This document shows, piece by piece, positions 23,801 to 35,120 of a DNA stretch of 64,000 nt; position 1 is the first letter of the stretch, and every line of letters begins with the position of its first letter. Under the pieces are notes generated by a model that ran no database searches, had not been told where the DNA came from, and worked only from the letters and a program-made list of their open reading frames with translations. Source of the stretch: Litsea cubeba (taxonomy: Eukaryota; Streptophyta; Magnoliopsida; Laurales; Lauraceae); contig WHSA01000401.1 of NCBI GenBank assembly GCA_012931725.1, positions 1 to 64,000 on the forward strand, read 5' to 3'. The translations under genes were made by a program, and so were the position numbers.

Positions 23801-24490
23801 CCTATAAGTAGGGGCAGTCGGCTCGTCATGGGAGAAGAAAAGAAAATAACTTAGGACAGTTTAATTCACATAGTTGTAGGAGCCATGTCCAGTGGACGTC
23901 TTGGAACCTTTGATCCGGGGGGAACCCCTGCGCCTGTGGACGGCTTTCTCCAAGGGGGGAAGCCCGTCGTGGTCTGCGCGCCCTCTGAAGGAACTCCCCG
24001 TGGACCACGCGCTCTCTGAACGCGGGTTCACGGCCAACCGTCCCTGGTCCGGTTGCAGGGGAGCCTTCTGCAACTGTGGGATGGTGGCGCCCTCTGCGTC
24101 TGGTACGGTCTTGCGAGACCGCCGGACGCGGGGTGGGATTGTGGCCCCGCTGGACCTGGGGGATCTTCTTCAAATTTTGGTCTCACTGACCGGAGGGTGT
24201 TGAAGAGCTCAGCGAGGTCCAGGGCCTCCGAACTGGAGGGGCTCTGCAATCGCTTTGGTCTGACCAACCAAAGCGTATTGTAGAGCTCGGTGAAATTCAG
24301 GATCCCTCAGAACCTCCAGGCAACGAACCGGCGTCTTCGAGCCTGCAGCCTGAAGAGTCGGTGAAGATCAGAGTCTCCCAGTCTTTCACTTTATTTTCTA
24401 TTTTTAGAGGACTGCGATCCTCCTTTCCGTATTCTGTTTTCTGTTCTGTAACTCTTGTAATGAAGCAGTTTACAACGAATAAAAAGGAAG
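23800..24490 (+). other. Possible second antisense transcription unit
   Basis: CCTATAAGTAGGGG (about 23800-23813) is TATA-like. An ATG at 23885 opens a 44-codon ORF (MSSGRLGTFDPGG...). At 24440-24485 'TTGTAATGAAGC' and 'GAATAAAAAGG' look like a poly(A) region. GC-rich duplicated phrases fill the middle. No protein family recognised. This could be a decayed exon of the accessory gene or an LTR fragment. Confidence 0.3.
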
Positions 24491-24721
24491 AATTTTGCAG
24501 TCACTTGAATTGTGTACAGTGCTTTTTGTCTTCTCTTTTACTTTCCATGCACTGTCTTGGAATATTTGTGTTTTTGTGCTTGCACAGTTCTTTCTTTGTT
24601 AAAAACTGACCTTGGCCGAGATGGCTGGCCTCGGCCGAGACGAACTGCTTGTGCGCCGAAGTGGATCCAGAATACCGCTGGTCTCGGCTATGTGAGCATG
24701 AGTTCGGCAACGGTCTTTGAG

Positions 24722-25345
24722 GGGTGTATAAACCCAGACTTTAGGAATTCGGCCGAGTGTTTGAACTCGAGGCCTTTTCCAGGGCGTTGGACCCTTGGAG
24801 TGGGGTAAAACCCGGACTTTAGGAATTGGCCGAGTGTTCGAACTCGAGGCCTTTTCCAGGGCGTTGGACCCTTGGAGTGGGATAAAACCCGGACTTTAGG
24901 AATTGGCCGAGTGTTCGAACTCGAGGCCTTTTCCAGGGCGTTGGACCCTTGGAGTGGGATAAAACCCGGACTTTAGGAATTGGCCGAGTGTTCGAACTCG
25001 AGGCCTTTTCCAGGGCGTTGGACCCTTGGAGTGGGGTAAAACCCGGACTTTAGGAATTGGCCGAGTGTTCGAACTCGAGGCCTTTTCCAGGGCATTGGAC
25101 CCTTGGAGTGGGATAAAACCCGGACTTTAGGAATTGGGCGAGTGTTCGAACTCGAGGCCTTTTCCAGGGCGTTGGACCCTTGGAGTGGGATAAAACCCGG
25201 ACTTTAGGAATTGGCCAAGTATTCGAACTCGAGGCCTTTTCCAGGGCGTTGGACCCTTGGAGTGGGGTAAAACCCGGACTTTAGGAATTGGCCGAGTGTT
25301 CGAACTCGAGGCCTTTTCCAGGGCGTTGGACCCTTGGAGTTGCCG
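24722..25345. repeat. 77-bp minisatellite, about eight copies
   Basis: ACCCGGACTTTAGGAATTGG recurs with its CCC at 24811, 24888, 24965, 25042, 25119, 25196 and 25273 (exactly 77 bp each). A divergent first copy is at 24733 (78 bp). Copies differ by single bases (GGGGT/GGGAT; one 'GGGCGAG', one 'GGCATTGG'). It sits between the end of pol and the antisense gene, the region of Tat elements known to be hypervariable and rich in tandem repeats. Confidence 0.95.
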
Positions 25346-25420
25346 GAGTCAGTCAAAGAGAGATGACAGATTGATGACAGGGCGAAAGCTGCTTTCATTG
25401 ATTCTGGATTCATTACATCT

Positions 25421-25885
25421 TTAGAAATAGAATTTCTTTAGGTGGGATGCATTCCACGGTCTCGGCAGTGGCTTGCCTTCTAAGTCTTCGAGCTTGTATG
25501 CTGATTTTCCTGCTAGTGAGACTACCCTGAACGGGCCATGCCAGTTCGGGGTCAGCTTCCCTTCGTTTGGGTCTTTGTCAGCTGGCAGGGTCTTCTTTAG
25601 AACCAGCTCTCCCACGGAGAATCTTCTTTCTCTGACGTTTTGATTGTATGCCCTGACTAACCGCTGCTGATAGTCGGTCAGTCGCAGGGCTGCTGCTTCT
25701 CGGCGTTCGTCTGCCAGCTCCAGCTCCATTGCCAGATTCGTCTCATTTCGGCCTTGGTCGACCAGCTTTGTCCTCAGGGTAGGAAGGCCAATTTCTAAAG
25801 GAATGACCGCCTCCATCCCGTAGGCCAGAGAGAAAGGCGTTGCCGAGGTGGACCTCCTTGGAGTTGTTCTGTATGCCCATAGCAC
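25421..25885 (-). pseudogene. gypsy integrase, C-terminal part
   Basis: Encodes LWAYRTTPRRSTSATPFSLAYGMEAVIPLEI, a conserved stretch after the catalytic core, and ends in WNASHLKKFYF before a stop. It is in frame with the upstream integrase piece but separated by a TAG at about 25,973 where relatives have QSNGQAE or QSNGLAE. No chromodomain follows. Confidence 0.85.
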
Positions 25886-25972
25886 GCTCGGAAGCTCCTC
25901 TGTCCATCTTCCCTTTGCCTTGTCCAGTCGCTTCTTCAGGCCGTCCAGGATTACTTTGTTAGAGATTTCTGC

Positions 25973-26989
25973 CTAGCCATTACTCTGTGGATATGCCGGA
26001 GTGGAGTAATGGTTTCTGATACCGTGTTCTTGGCAGAAGTCTCTGAAGGACTTGGAGTCGAACTGAGTCCCGTTGTCCGAAATCAGGGTCCTGGGGATGC
26101 CGAACCTCGTTAGGATGTTTTTCCAAACGAAGTTCATGGAGTCCCGGTCCGTGATTGAGGACAACGGTTCAGCCTCTATCCATTTTGTAAAGTAGTCTGT
26201 AGCGACTATCAGCCATCTCTTGTTCCCTGGAGCTCGGTGAAGAGGCCCCACAATGTCCAGGCCCCATTGAGCGAAGGGCCACGGACTAGAGAGGGGACTC
26301 AGATCTTGCGCTGGCTGATGGAGAGAGTGGGAGAACTTCTGGCACTTCTCGCATTTCCTGGCGTACACCTGCGCGTCTTTCTGCATGTAGGGCCACCAGT
26401 AACCCTGGCTTATTGCTCTGTAGGCCAGTGATCGACCTCCTATGTGACTGCCGCAGATTCCTTCGTGGATCTCATACAGGAAGTCGTCCACTTTGCTCGG
26501 ATGGACGCACTGGAGGTATGGACCTGTGAAGGATTTCCTGTAGAGTTTGCCTTCGGGAGAGAGCCAGAATCGAGCTGCCTTGAGTCTGACCCTGTGGGCT
26601 TCAGTCTTGTCCTCAGGGAGCTGGTCATCCTTCAAGTAGGCGACGATTGGATCCATCCAGCTTGGGCCGAGGTCAGCACTGAGGACAAGCCGAGATGAAT
26701 GGATTTCTAAGCTTGACCTTGATACCGACCCAACCTCGATGGTCCTTTTCTTCCCTGCTTCGACGGCAGAGGCCAGGTTCGCAAGCGCATCTGCGTGCGC
26801 GTTGATATCTCGGGATATTTGCCTGACCTCGGCTTTCTGAAAATGAGACAACAATTTTTTCGCAAGGGCTAAGTAGGCCGCCATCCTGTCATCCCTGGCC
26901 TGGTAGTCTCCAGCGAGCTGGCTAGTTACCAGTTGAGAATCGCTGAAGATCACCAGGCGCTGGGCTCCGAGGATTTGGGCGCTGTTCAA
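25973..26989 (-). pseudogene. gypsy archaeal-type RNase H (end) and integrase core
   Basis: Starts inside the second RNase H (LVIFSDSQLVTSQLAGDYQARD, DINAHADALANLA). It then has the integrase HHCC zinc-binding region (EIHEG...GSHIGGRS...CEKCQKF) and catalytic core (WGLDIVGPL; LISDNGTQFDS). It terminates at a TAG that cuts the protein just before the catalytic Glu region (Q-S-N-G-stop-A-E). The reading frame runs on from 27,017 after a TAA at about 27,017-27,019 (between FKATNK and AEYEA). Confidence 0.88.
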
Positions 26990-27016
26990 CCCTGCTATCA
27001 GCGCTTCATACTCTGC

Positions 27017-28552
27017 TTATTTGTTCGTCGCTTTGAAGTCCAGGGTGAAAGCCTGTTCTATGACCAGACCCTCTGGCGATTGGAGGACTATGCCGGCACC
27101 AGCTCTCTTGGAGGTGGATGATCCGTCGATAAAGATCTTCCATGCCGAGGTGGGAGACTGTTCGACCTCAGTCACTTCTGGCTCGTGCCCCGTGCCCCCC
27201 AGTGCTGTGACGGGCTGGGTCAGAGCTGAATTGGGCGAGACGAACTCAACGATGAAGTCTGCCAGAATCTGGGCTTTGATCGCAGTTCGGGGACGGTACT
27301 GTATATCATACTGCCCCAGTTCAACTGCCCACTTTGATATTCGCCCTGAAAAGTTAGCCTTATTGAATATTGAACGGAGTGGATGCTTCGTGATTACCAC
27401 AATGGTGTGGGATTGGAAATAATGGGAGAGCTTGCGGGAGGCACTGACGAGGGCCAACGCAAGCTTCTCCAACAAAAGGTATCTGGTCTCGGCATCGAGC
27501 AGGGTCTTGCTCGTATAGTAAATTAGTTTCTGAACTCCCTCGTCCTCTCTGATGATGACGGAGCTCACTGCGTGATCCGAGACCGCAAGATATAAATACA
27601 AAACCTCCCCCGGAGTTGGGGTGGAGAGTAAGGGTGGTGACATCAAATAGGTTTTGAGCGCGGCCAATGCCTGGTCGCACTCAGGGGTCCACTGGAATTT
27701 TAAATTCTTCTTTAGAAGCTGAAAGAAAGGCCTGCACTTATCTGATGACCGGCTGATGAAGCGATTGAGTGCTGCAGCCATTCCCGTGAGCTTCTGGACT
27801 TCTTTCGTGGTAGAGGGGCTCTGGATGCCCTGGATCGCGGTGATCTGGTCTGGATTAGCCTCTATCCCCCTCCGCGTCACCAAGCTGCCGAGGAACTTGC
27901 CAGAGGCTACGCCGAAGGCGCACTTGGAAGCGTTTAGCTTGAGCTTGTACGCGCGAAGGATGTCGAAGACTTGGCCAAGATCCGCCAGGTGGTCGCTGGA
28001 ATGCACTGATTTGACGACCATGTCGTCGATGTACACCTCTACCGTTCGGCCGAGCTGAGCCTGGAACATCTTTGTCACGAGGCGCTGATAGGTCGCCCCC
28101 GCGTTCTTTAGCCCGAAGGGCATCACCTTGTAGCAGTAAGTGCCGCGGGGGGTTATGAATGACGTTTTCTCCTCGTCAGGCTCGTATAGTGGGATCTGGT
28201 GGTAGCCTCTGTTGGCGTCGAGGAAGCTCATGCGGTCGTGACCAGCGGTGGCGTCGATCAGTTGGTTAATTTTTGGAAGGGGGAAACTATCTTTAGGGCA
28301 AGCCCTGTTCAAGTCTGTGAAGTCCACGCACACCCTCCATTTACCAGTTTTCTTCTTGACCACCACCGTGTTGGCCAGCCAGACCGGGTACTGGACTTCC
28401 CGGATGGCTCCTGCCTTTAGCAGGTTGTCGACCTCTTCGACGACCGCATCTGTCTGCTGCAGCCCTGTCCTCCGGGCCCTCTGCACTACTGGTTTGTGGT
28501 TGGGGTCCACATTCAGCTTGTGGCACATGACCTCGGGGTCGCCCCCAGGCAT
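27017..28552 (-). pseudogene. gypsy reverse transcriptase and first RNase H
   Basis: RT motifs in order: VVKKKTGKWRVCVDFTDLNRACPKD, PFGLKNAGATYQR and catalytic YIDDMVVKS (about 28,010-28,035). The gypsy RNase H follows (LYLAVSDHAVSSVIIRE, FSGRISKWAVELGQYDI), and then the start of the second RNase H (WKIFIDGSSTSKRAGAGIVL). Catalytic residues appear present. The frame is cut upstream by TAG at 28,563-28,565 (VFA-stop-SPSEMPG, where relatives have Trp) and downstream by TAA. As a fragment it could not be translated from the genomic message. Confidence 0.92.
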
Positions 28553-28564
28553 TTCACTCGGGCT

Positions 28565-29993
28565 CTAAGCAAAGACGTCGACGTTCTGCATCAGGAACCT
28601 GGAGAGCTCTGCTTTCTCTTCGTCTGGCAGCTGGGTGCCGATCAGGAAGAACCTATCTAGGTCTGCCGAATTCAGCCTGACCTCAGCCAGGTCTTTAATG
28701 CTTTTCTTCTCGGGGTCTCGGCCGATTTCGTCTAGGCCTTTCTCGAATTCGGCGAGGTTGACGCGCTCTGGCTCCTTCACTGCTGGGACCCGCGGCCAGC
28801 ATGCACTGCCTGGCCTGCTGCTGATCTCCCTCCACTGTGACTACTTCCATCTTGCCCTCCTTGTTCTCGAGGACGAACTTCAGCTTCTGGTGGAGGGAAG
28901 AAGGGACTGCTTCCAACTTGTGTAGCCACGTTCTGCCCAAGATGACGTTGTAGGGAGAAGGGGCGTCCACGACCAGGAAGTCGGCCAACACGGAGGCTCC
29001 GCCGACCCGGGTCTCCAAGGTGATCCTACCCTTGGGATAGACTGGCGTGGCTGACAACCCTAGTAGGGGTGCACAGACCTCCGTGAGGTCTGCTTCCGAG
29101 AGGTTCATCTTCTTGAAGCAGTCGTAGTAGAGGACCTCGGAAGAGCTGCCGGAGTCGACGAGGATCCTCTTCACGGTGAAGTCTCTGAGCTTCATTGTGA
29201 GGAGCAGGGGGTCGTTGTGAGGGAGCTGGATTCCCTCTAGATCCTTATCTGAGAACGAGATAGCGGGACGGTCGCGGCGGGCTCTCTTGGATGCCGGTGC
29301 GAGCTCGGCTTTCATCACCTCCTTCCCATGCGACGCTCGCCTGGCCTCGGCGCGGGCCTGCGAGCCTCCACGAGACGAGGGAGAGGGGACTGAGGACGCC
29401 AGATGGATCATGTTAATGATCTTCTCGGAATCCTCACTGTCTGGCTCCCGAGCCGCGCCCTGGTGAACTCGGCCCTCGCTGCCGCCGGCATCTTCCGTCC
29501 TGACGAACTCTGGAATGTGGCCTTCGCTGGCTAGCTTCTCCAGGTACCACTTCAGAGAATTGCAGTCCTCGGACTTGTGCCCTTTACCTTTATGGTAGGA
29601 GCAGTAGAGCTTGCTTCGGCTGCCGGTGGTGGGCTCATTCTTCAAGGGCGGAGGCCACTTGAAGAACGGCTTGGTCTTTATCTTGCTCAGGATACGGTAT
29701 ACCGGTTCCTTGAAGACGACGTTGACGCTCTGACCGGCGCTGGTGGGGGGTCTGGGCCTCCAGGTGCCCCCAGATCGGGACGACGTAGGCTTCGCCGAAC
29801 TGGCGGCCCAGGCCTGCTTGGGCTCCTGCTTCTGGAAGGGCTTCCCGCCTCTCTGCCGAGGCTGGCTGCTCTTCTGCTCGGGCTCCGGTCCTTCGCCCTC
29901 TTCCCGGGCCTGGATTTCATCTTCCTCCCGGGCGACAAAGCGCTTTATCCGGGACATTAGCTCTGGCATGGACTCTGGAGGGTCTCCGACCAA
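28565..29993 (-). pseudogene. gypsy gag C-terminus, zinc-knuckle-like region and protease
   Basis: Continues gag (SMPELMSRIKRFVAREEDEIQ), then a CxxH...H...C region (YCSYHKGKGHKSEDCNSLK, about 29,563-29,614), then a retropepsin-type active site (ILVDSGSSSEVLYYD, about 29,105-29,165; DSG rather than DTG). A 1-nt loss near 28,790 shifts the frame between LAAGP and KEPERVNLAEFEKG; the second piece spans 28,565-28,780. The piece before RT ends FLMQNVDVFA-stop. Confidence 0.85.
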
Positions 29994-30095
29994 GTCCTTC
30001 CGGAGGTCGTGGCCGGGGATCAGGGCATGCTGGAAGGCGTAGATTGCTATCTCTTCCCTGGTGCCCTCGATCTGGCTGTAAACCGCCCAGAATCG

Positions 30096-31172
30096 TCAGG
30101 CGAACTTGGCGAGGGTCTCACCCAGCTTCATTCTCAGGGCGAGAAGGTCCCCTTCTTTCTTGGGGACGGCGCTGTAAGCTTGGAACTTCTTCAGAAAGGA
30201 GAGCTGGAGCTCCTTCCAACTCGAAATCGACTTCTCTGGCAGGGCGCAGAACCACTTCAGAGGGAGGTCACCCAAACTGGAGGAGAAGATCTTGCAGTTA
30301 AGGTGACCCTCGTTTCCCCAGATGGACATCTTCTGGGAAAAGTGACGGAGGTGAGCGGATGGATCGGACAGTCCGTCGTAGGGGACGAACCGCGGGACGG
30401 AGAACCTTTTGGGTAAGGGGGTGCGCTCGATGTCCCTCGTGAAGGGCGAGGCCCCTAGATCAGTGTGGCCACAGATCTGCTTCTGGTCCCGCACGTCCAG
30501 GTTGCGCTGAAGAGCCAACCTGACGCGCTTGTCAAATTGCTCTTGCTCGTCGTCCTTTTCCGGAGTCTGGGCTCTTGACTTTCGCTTGGAGTGGTTCGGG
30601 CTGTGATGGCTATGGGCTCGGCCATCGCGGCTATGATGACTTCGGCTGTTGCTCGAGCCTTCGTCATGGATCTGGCTCCGCTTGTGGTCCAGATGGTTTC
30701 TGAGATCTTCGCGAGGAGGCTGGGCTGCCCTGCTGGGGGCGTCCTTCTTCTTTCCCTGAGGATCTGAGACTTGCCTCAACGAGGCAGTCTGCGCTGCTCT
30801 CAGCTGCTGCTGGAGCTCGCGGATTAGCCGCTCTTGCTTCTGGAGGAGAGCATTTTGAGCTGCGACATCTCCTCCAGCGGCAGGAGGCTGAACTCGACGC
30901 GCTTCTTCCACGGCAACGGCTTTATCTTTGCGAGGACGCTCATGCCGACGCTCGTCGCGTCGGGGTGGCGTGACTTCGTCTGCTGAGAACGAGGTCTCGA
31001 GTCCTTCTTGGAGGGGGACCTCGACGAAAAGCTGCGAGCCTAAGCGGCCCTCGCCTGCAGATGTGCCATGCACCGTTCGGGAACGCCCTTGAGGAGGGAC
31101 GTCCGTCGACGGTGGTGGCAGCTCGAGCGCTGCCCTCGAGGATTCTCCGCCTTTCCTTGCTTTCGGAGGCAT
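30096..31172 (-). pseudogene. gypsy gag, N-terminal part
   Basis: ATG at 31172 lies 70 nt inside the 5' LTR. A long basic, proline-rich leader is followed by the retrotransposon gag core (HLRHFSQKMSIWGNEGHLNCKIF..., PLKWFCALP, SWKELQLSFLKKFQ). A TGA at 30,096 interrupts LAKFA-stop-RFWAVYSQIEGT. CGA to TGA is the likely change (Arg in this position). Translation would resume in frame at once if the stop were absent. Confidence 0.88.
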
Positions 31173-31221
31173 GGCTTCTGAGAGATTGAGGTTCAGAAGG
31201 TTGGGAAGGTTGGGATATTAC

Positions 31222-31242
31222 TTCCCCACAGACGGCGTCAAT
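31222..31242 (-). other. Primer-binding-site region of the gypsy element
   Basis: On the minus strand ATTGACGCCGTCTGTGGGG directly follows the 5' LTR. Its form (xxGxCGCCGTCTGTGGGG) is that seen in plant gypsy elements. I cannot name the tRNA with certainty. Confidence 0.55.
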
Positions 31243-32129
31243 TGTAGGTGCAGAAAACAATGACCCACAATAACTGGGGAGCCTTTGAGGACTTATCCAA
31301 AAATGGTGATGGCTGGGTACCGTCCGAAAGCCTGAAAGAGAAGAACACACGGTCAGAGGACCCTGGCCTGGGCGGCGCAAGGCTCTCCGATGCCAAAGTC
31401 AGTGAAGGAACTGGAACAATGGAAGGAGAGGAAGAAGAGAGGCAGAGTAACAGCTCTGTGGGTTGAATTGTGCGTACCTTGCATGTGGTATGAAGCTCTA
31501 TTTATAGAGGCTTGGGTCGTATCTTTGGAGGATATCTTGGTGTGGGTCCCATGATTCGACTGAGAAGTCATGATCAGCCCACGAAGCAATAAATGCGGTC
31601 CAATCCAGCCCACTCTGCATTTAATGCCAGTCGGATCAGCCCATATCGCATTAAATGCGTGTCTTGTTGGGCCAGATTGTGTTGGGCGCTTTTGGCGGTA
31701 GGAGTACCATCGGATCTGCCCTCGGGCCTTGCCCTGATGTGGCCTCAGCCGCTGGATGCGCCCTGTCAGTGATCTGGCGAAGATTGTGGACGGCTGGATG
31801 TCGCATCTGTCTTACTAGCTTGCGCCCCTATTCCTCCACGTGCCTGATGACGTGGGGGATGAGGGGTGCAAGTGGAGGCTCTTTCTTGCTTCGGCTTTCG
31901 TCCTGGCTCCTTCAGCCGAGGTGGAGCTCTCAGCCGGGATGGCACATGAGGTAGCCGAGCTCGGCGCTAGCGGCCTGGAGCTGTATCACTTTGGCTGAGG
32001 CCTCTGCCCTGCTAGCCGAGGTGAGTTTGGTGCCACGTAGATGGCACGCGGATGGCACGTGAGAGTGCTTAGTCCCATCTTATGGCTGTGATTAGCGTAA
32101 TCCTGGAGTTCTGGAAATCTCCCCACACA
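31243..32129 (-). repeat. 5' LTR of the gypsy element
   Basis: Same ends as the 3' LTR. The minus-strand TATA box (CTATAAATAG) is at 31499-31508, where it would drive gag-pol. Confidence 0.93.
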
Positions 32130-32134
32130 GTCAT

Positions 32135-34631
32135 TATCTTTGATTGTTTTGTCAATTATGAGACTTCTCCACTGTATGCTGATGCATTGTGTGATTTGGT
32201 TCACAACTATTATGAAGTAGTCTGCAACTTATGGTTTTCAATTAATGTGTTTTTTTGATGAATGGGTTTATGTCAGTAATTAAGGTTTTCAATGAATGAG
32301 GCATTGCCATCCTAAAAAAATGGTGTGCGCTCAGTCCTAAAGAGATTTATTGATGTTTGAAGGGCCTTATCTGAGGAGGAACGTTTGCGTTTCACCCAGC
32401 CATAAAGCCGTTGCAAATGTATTCTTATGTACTTCTGAGTTCTTAGCTTGGCATTTCCATCTTAAAATATGATAATGAAACCAAATAAATTATGTCCTAA
32501 GAAAGAAAAATAGTTGCACAAGACAACTTAAAAGATTTGATAGCCAGATTCGATTTCTGCTGATAAAAGTGTATCATCTTAAAAGATGTTATACCGGATT
32601 TGATAGCCATGACATTTTTTTAATTGATATTTGCAATAAGTGTTTGCTGATTCATTACTTTCTATTAGCACAACTTATATAAAATTATATATGCAGTTGT
32701 AGGTGACAACGGGCCTCAAATGTTCATGTTTAGATGCCCTAATGCAGGGCCAGGGCATGACCTTATAAGTCCACACATTTACCCTACTAGTCCAAACGGG
32801 AGCCCATTCACATACTATTTTCATAGGCCCTCACTTAAATGATTAGTTTGATGACATGTTTTAATCTTCAAGTTGGCCGAAACAGTTTAGCCATTCAGAA
32901 GTCTATTTCACTCCAAAGATGCAAAGAGTTTTAAGTAACTGAAAGATACTGCTAATTTACTTCACAATTTACCAGAACCAGCAATAATATTGAACCATAT
33001 CCTAAAAACTGAAAGATGGAAGACTACATGTATCACCAAGTGACTGAGAAATGAGAAAAAAGAATGCTTCATTGTGACCATCAAAATATAGTTCTTTTTC
33101 GTACAAAGCATAACTAACCATTAAGCAAAACTAAATCAAGTCCGATAGACTGTTTTGTCCATTTTTCACATATCAAATATATACAACCAAAAAGAGAACA
33201 ATGACAAAAATTTGAGGCAAATCCATTTTCGCGTCTGCTTCTTATATTTTGGCGCTCTACAATTTCTCTTAGATGCCAGCTTTTATTTTTTTCCATTTGG
33301 TGATGCCCTGAATTTGAGTTGGGAATCTTGTCCGACGCAACTTCAATTTAGCCTTGTTTCGAATTTGAGTTGGGAATCCTGTCCGACGCAACTTCAATTT
33401 AGCCTTGTTCCGAATTTGAGTTGGGAATCCTTTCCGACGCAACTTCATCCATCCAAATTAGAAGACCACAACCTCTCTCCCTGTAATAAAATGCATTATA
33501 ATATAAATGATGTTGTAAAAAAAATGCATTAATGGATGATGTTGGAATGTTAGCTTACATGCAAATATGGACATTTCCAAAATTCGCGCCCAAGGTTATT
33601 ATTTCTACGAGAAATGACGATCTCTACTTAGACTTTCTTACACCACTCAGGTTTCCCTACAACAAACCTACCCAAATGTGGGTTGTAATGAAAAAAAAAA
33701 AGAAAAAGAAAAAAGAAGAGAGATTTACAAGAGCGAGGCTGAAATGAAAGGTAACAGAGATCTAAAGCAGTTTTCTCATCTTATTTTTCTCCACAAAATA
33801 CAATCCAGCTGTCTCAACTGAATTCAATTCAAGAAAAAAGGGATATAATCTCATATACAAATTCTCAAAAACCTCCACTAGAAAGGCAAAAATAAAACCC
33901 ACAAATATTTCACTACAAATTCCACAGAAAGGATCCAAATCCAAGAACCAACCCAAAATCTAAACTGCCAACTGAATTCAACCAATAACGAAGAATATGA
34001 TTTCATATGCAAACTCTCACAAAACACTAAAAAAACACACACGGAACACAACCCACAAACATTTCATAAAAATTATGCAAAAACATTGCAACTTCAATGA
34101 AATCAGGGTAAGATTTCAAAATAGGGCTAAGTTTTGCCCAGTTTTTAAATTGGGACAATGGCCCACATAGTCTCTTAATAAGGAAATGCTGAAATCATGT
34201 CTCCCCCCTCCAGAACTTCATCCCTGGCACACTTGGGATCAAGTTCGACAAGGACTCGAGCTGGCAAGGCTTTGCAGCCTTCTTGGCCCTGTGATAAGGT
34301 TTTGACACTTCCTCAAAGGTTCTCCTGATTCTTCCACTACTGACTACCCAACTGACTCTGAAAGATGGTAAATCCTTCCTTTCCAAGAAAAAGGGCATCA
34401 TCCTCTAAAGCAATTGCCTCTGTTTGTCACAGGTAGAATTCCAAATATCTTCATGAGGCCAATCTAAATATCTTCAGGGAAAAAAAAAAGGTACCAGAGA
34501 TATTACAAGGAGCGTGTTTTTTGCTGAGAGGGTTTTATGCAAATCCAGAGAGGGTTGCAGGTAACCTGCCTTTGAAGGCAAATCCAGAGATTGCAGGCAA
34601 ATCCAAAGAGGGTTATCAGGCAAATCTCAGC
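32135..34631. other. Non-coding interior of the long-repeat element, right part
   Basis: Continues from 19,482 across the gypsy insertion ('TTTGTCAT' then 'TATCTTTGATTG'). AT-rich. The only ORF of note is 33155-33532, which contains a 17-residue repeat. Other ORFs look accidental. Confidence 0.45.
33155..33532 (+). other. Small ORF with 17-residue tandem repeat (51-bp unit)
   Basis: GAATTTGAGTTGGGAATC begins at 33310, 33361 and 33412, so the period is 51 bp and the frame is kept. The ORF reads NLSWESCPTQLQFSLV three times, the last copy incomplete. No family recognised. In-frame period may be chance. No promoter or intron evidence. Confidence 0.35.
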
Positions 34632-35120
34632 AAATTTAGAGAGGGTTTCGTTAAGGCCAAATAAATATATATATGAAATAAAAGTAAAGATTCACACCTC
34701 TGTTCGGCTTCCAAGAGAGAGACGTGCCTGAGGTGAGTGGGTCGATCTCCCCAGTTTGCAGAGAGAGGGTTTTAGAGACAACCCGAAGTGCAGAGGTCTA
34801 TATGCAGGAAATGGTTTTTGAAATGGGTTCGTTGAGAGAGACGTGCTGAGGTGAGTAGACAAACCGAGATTGCTCTGCACGTTGAGGGTATCGTTGAGGG
34901 AAGAGTTGCGACCGGCATACGAGAGAGAGATTCGAGATGGATTTGAGAGAGGAGAGTTTCAGTGGGAGGGTTTCGTTTGCTTCGTTGAGCCATTAGGTCT
35001 GCCGGGGATAATGAAAGGGAGGTAATGAGAAATGGCGGGGCCTGACGAAATTTAAGATGAAATCTCATTTTGTGTTCCGCCCGCACGAGTCAGTGGCACG
35101 CGCGCAGCTGAGGCTCTCCT
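34632..35120 (-). repeat. Right long terminal inverted repeat
   Basis: Inverted partner of 17,931-18,415. A few substitutions and a TA-repeat length difference (near 34,665) distinguish the two. Confidence 0.85.

Larger units (their letters stand above)
19483..32129 (-). mobile_element. Complete Ty3/gypsy retrotransposon, Tat lineage, minus strand
   Basis: Two direct LTRs (19,483-20,370 and 31,243-32,129) bound the element, and the 5-bp sequence GTCAT lies on both sides (19478-19482 and 32130-32134). gag, protease, RT, two RNase H modules and integrase follow in that order on the minus strand (31,172 to 25,421). No chromodomain was seen. A second, archaeal-type RNase H between RT/RH and integrase and an antisense accessory ORF before the 3' LTR are hallmarks of the Tat/Ogre/Retand group. 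The LTRs differ at about a dozen positions plus one 1-bp gap (about 98.6% identity). Stops and frameshifts in every major ORF make it non-autonomous today. Confidence 0.95.

Noticed and set aside
33155..33532. Protein-coding call for the 17-residue-repeat ORF
   Set aside because: Only the repeat itself argues for coding; it sits in transposon interior without a promoter or relatives, so it was listed as 'other'.
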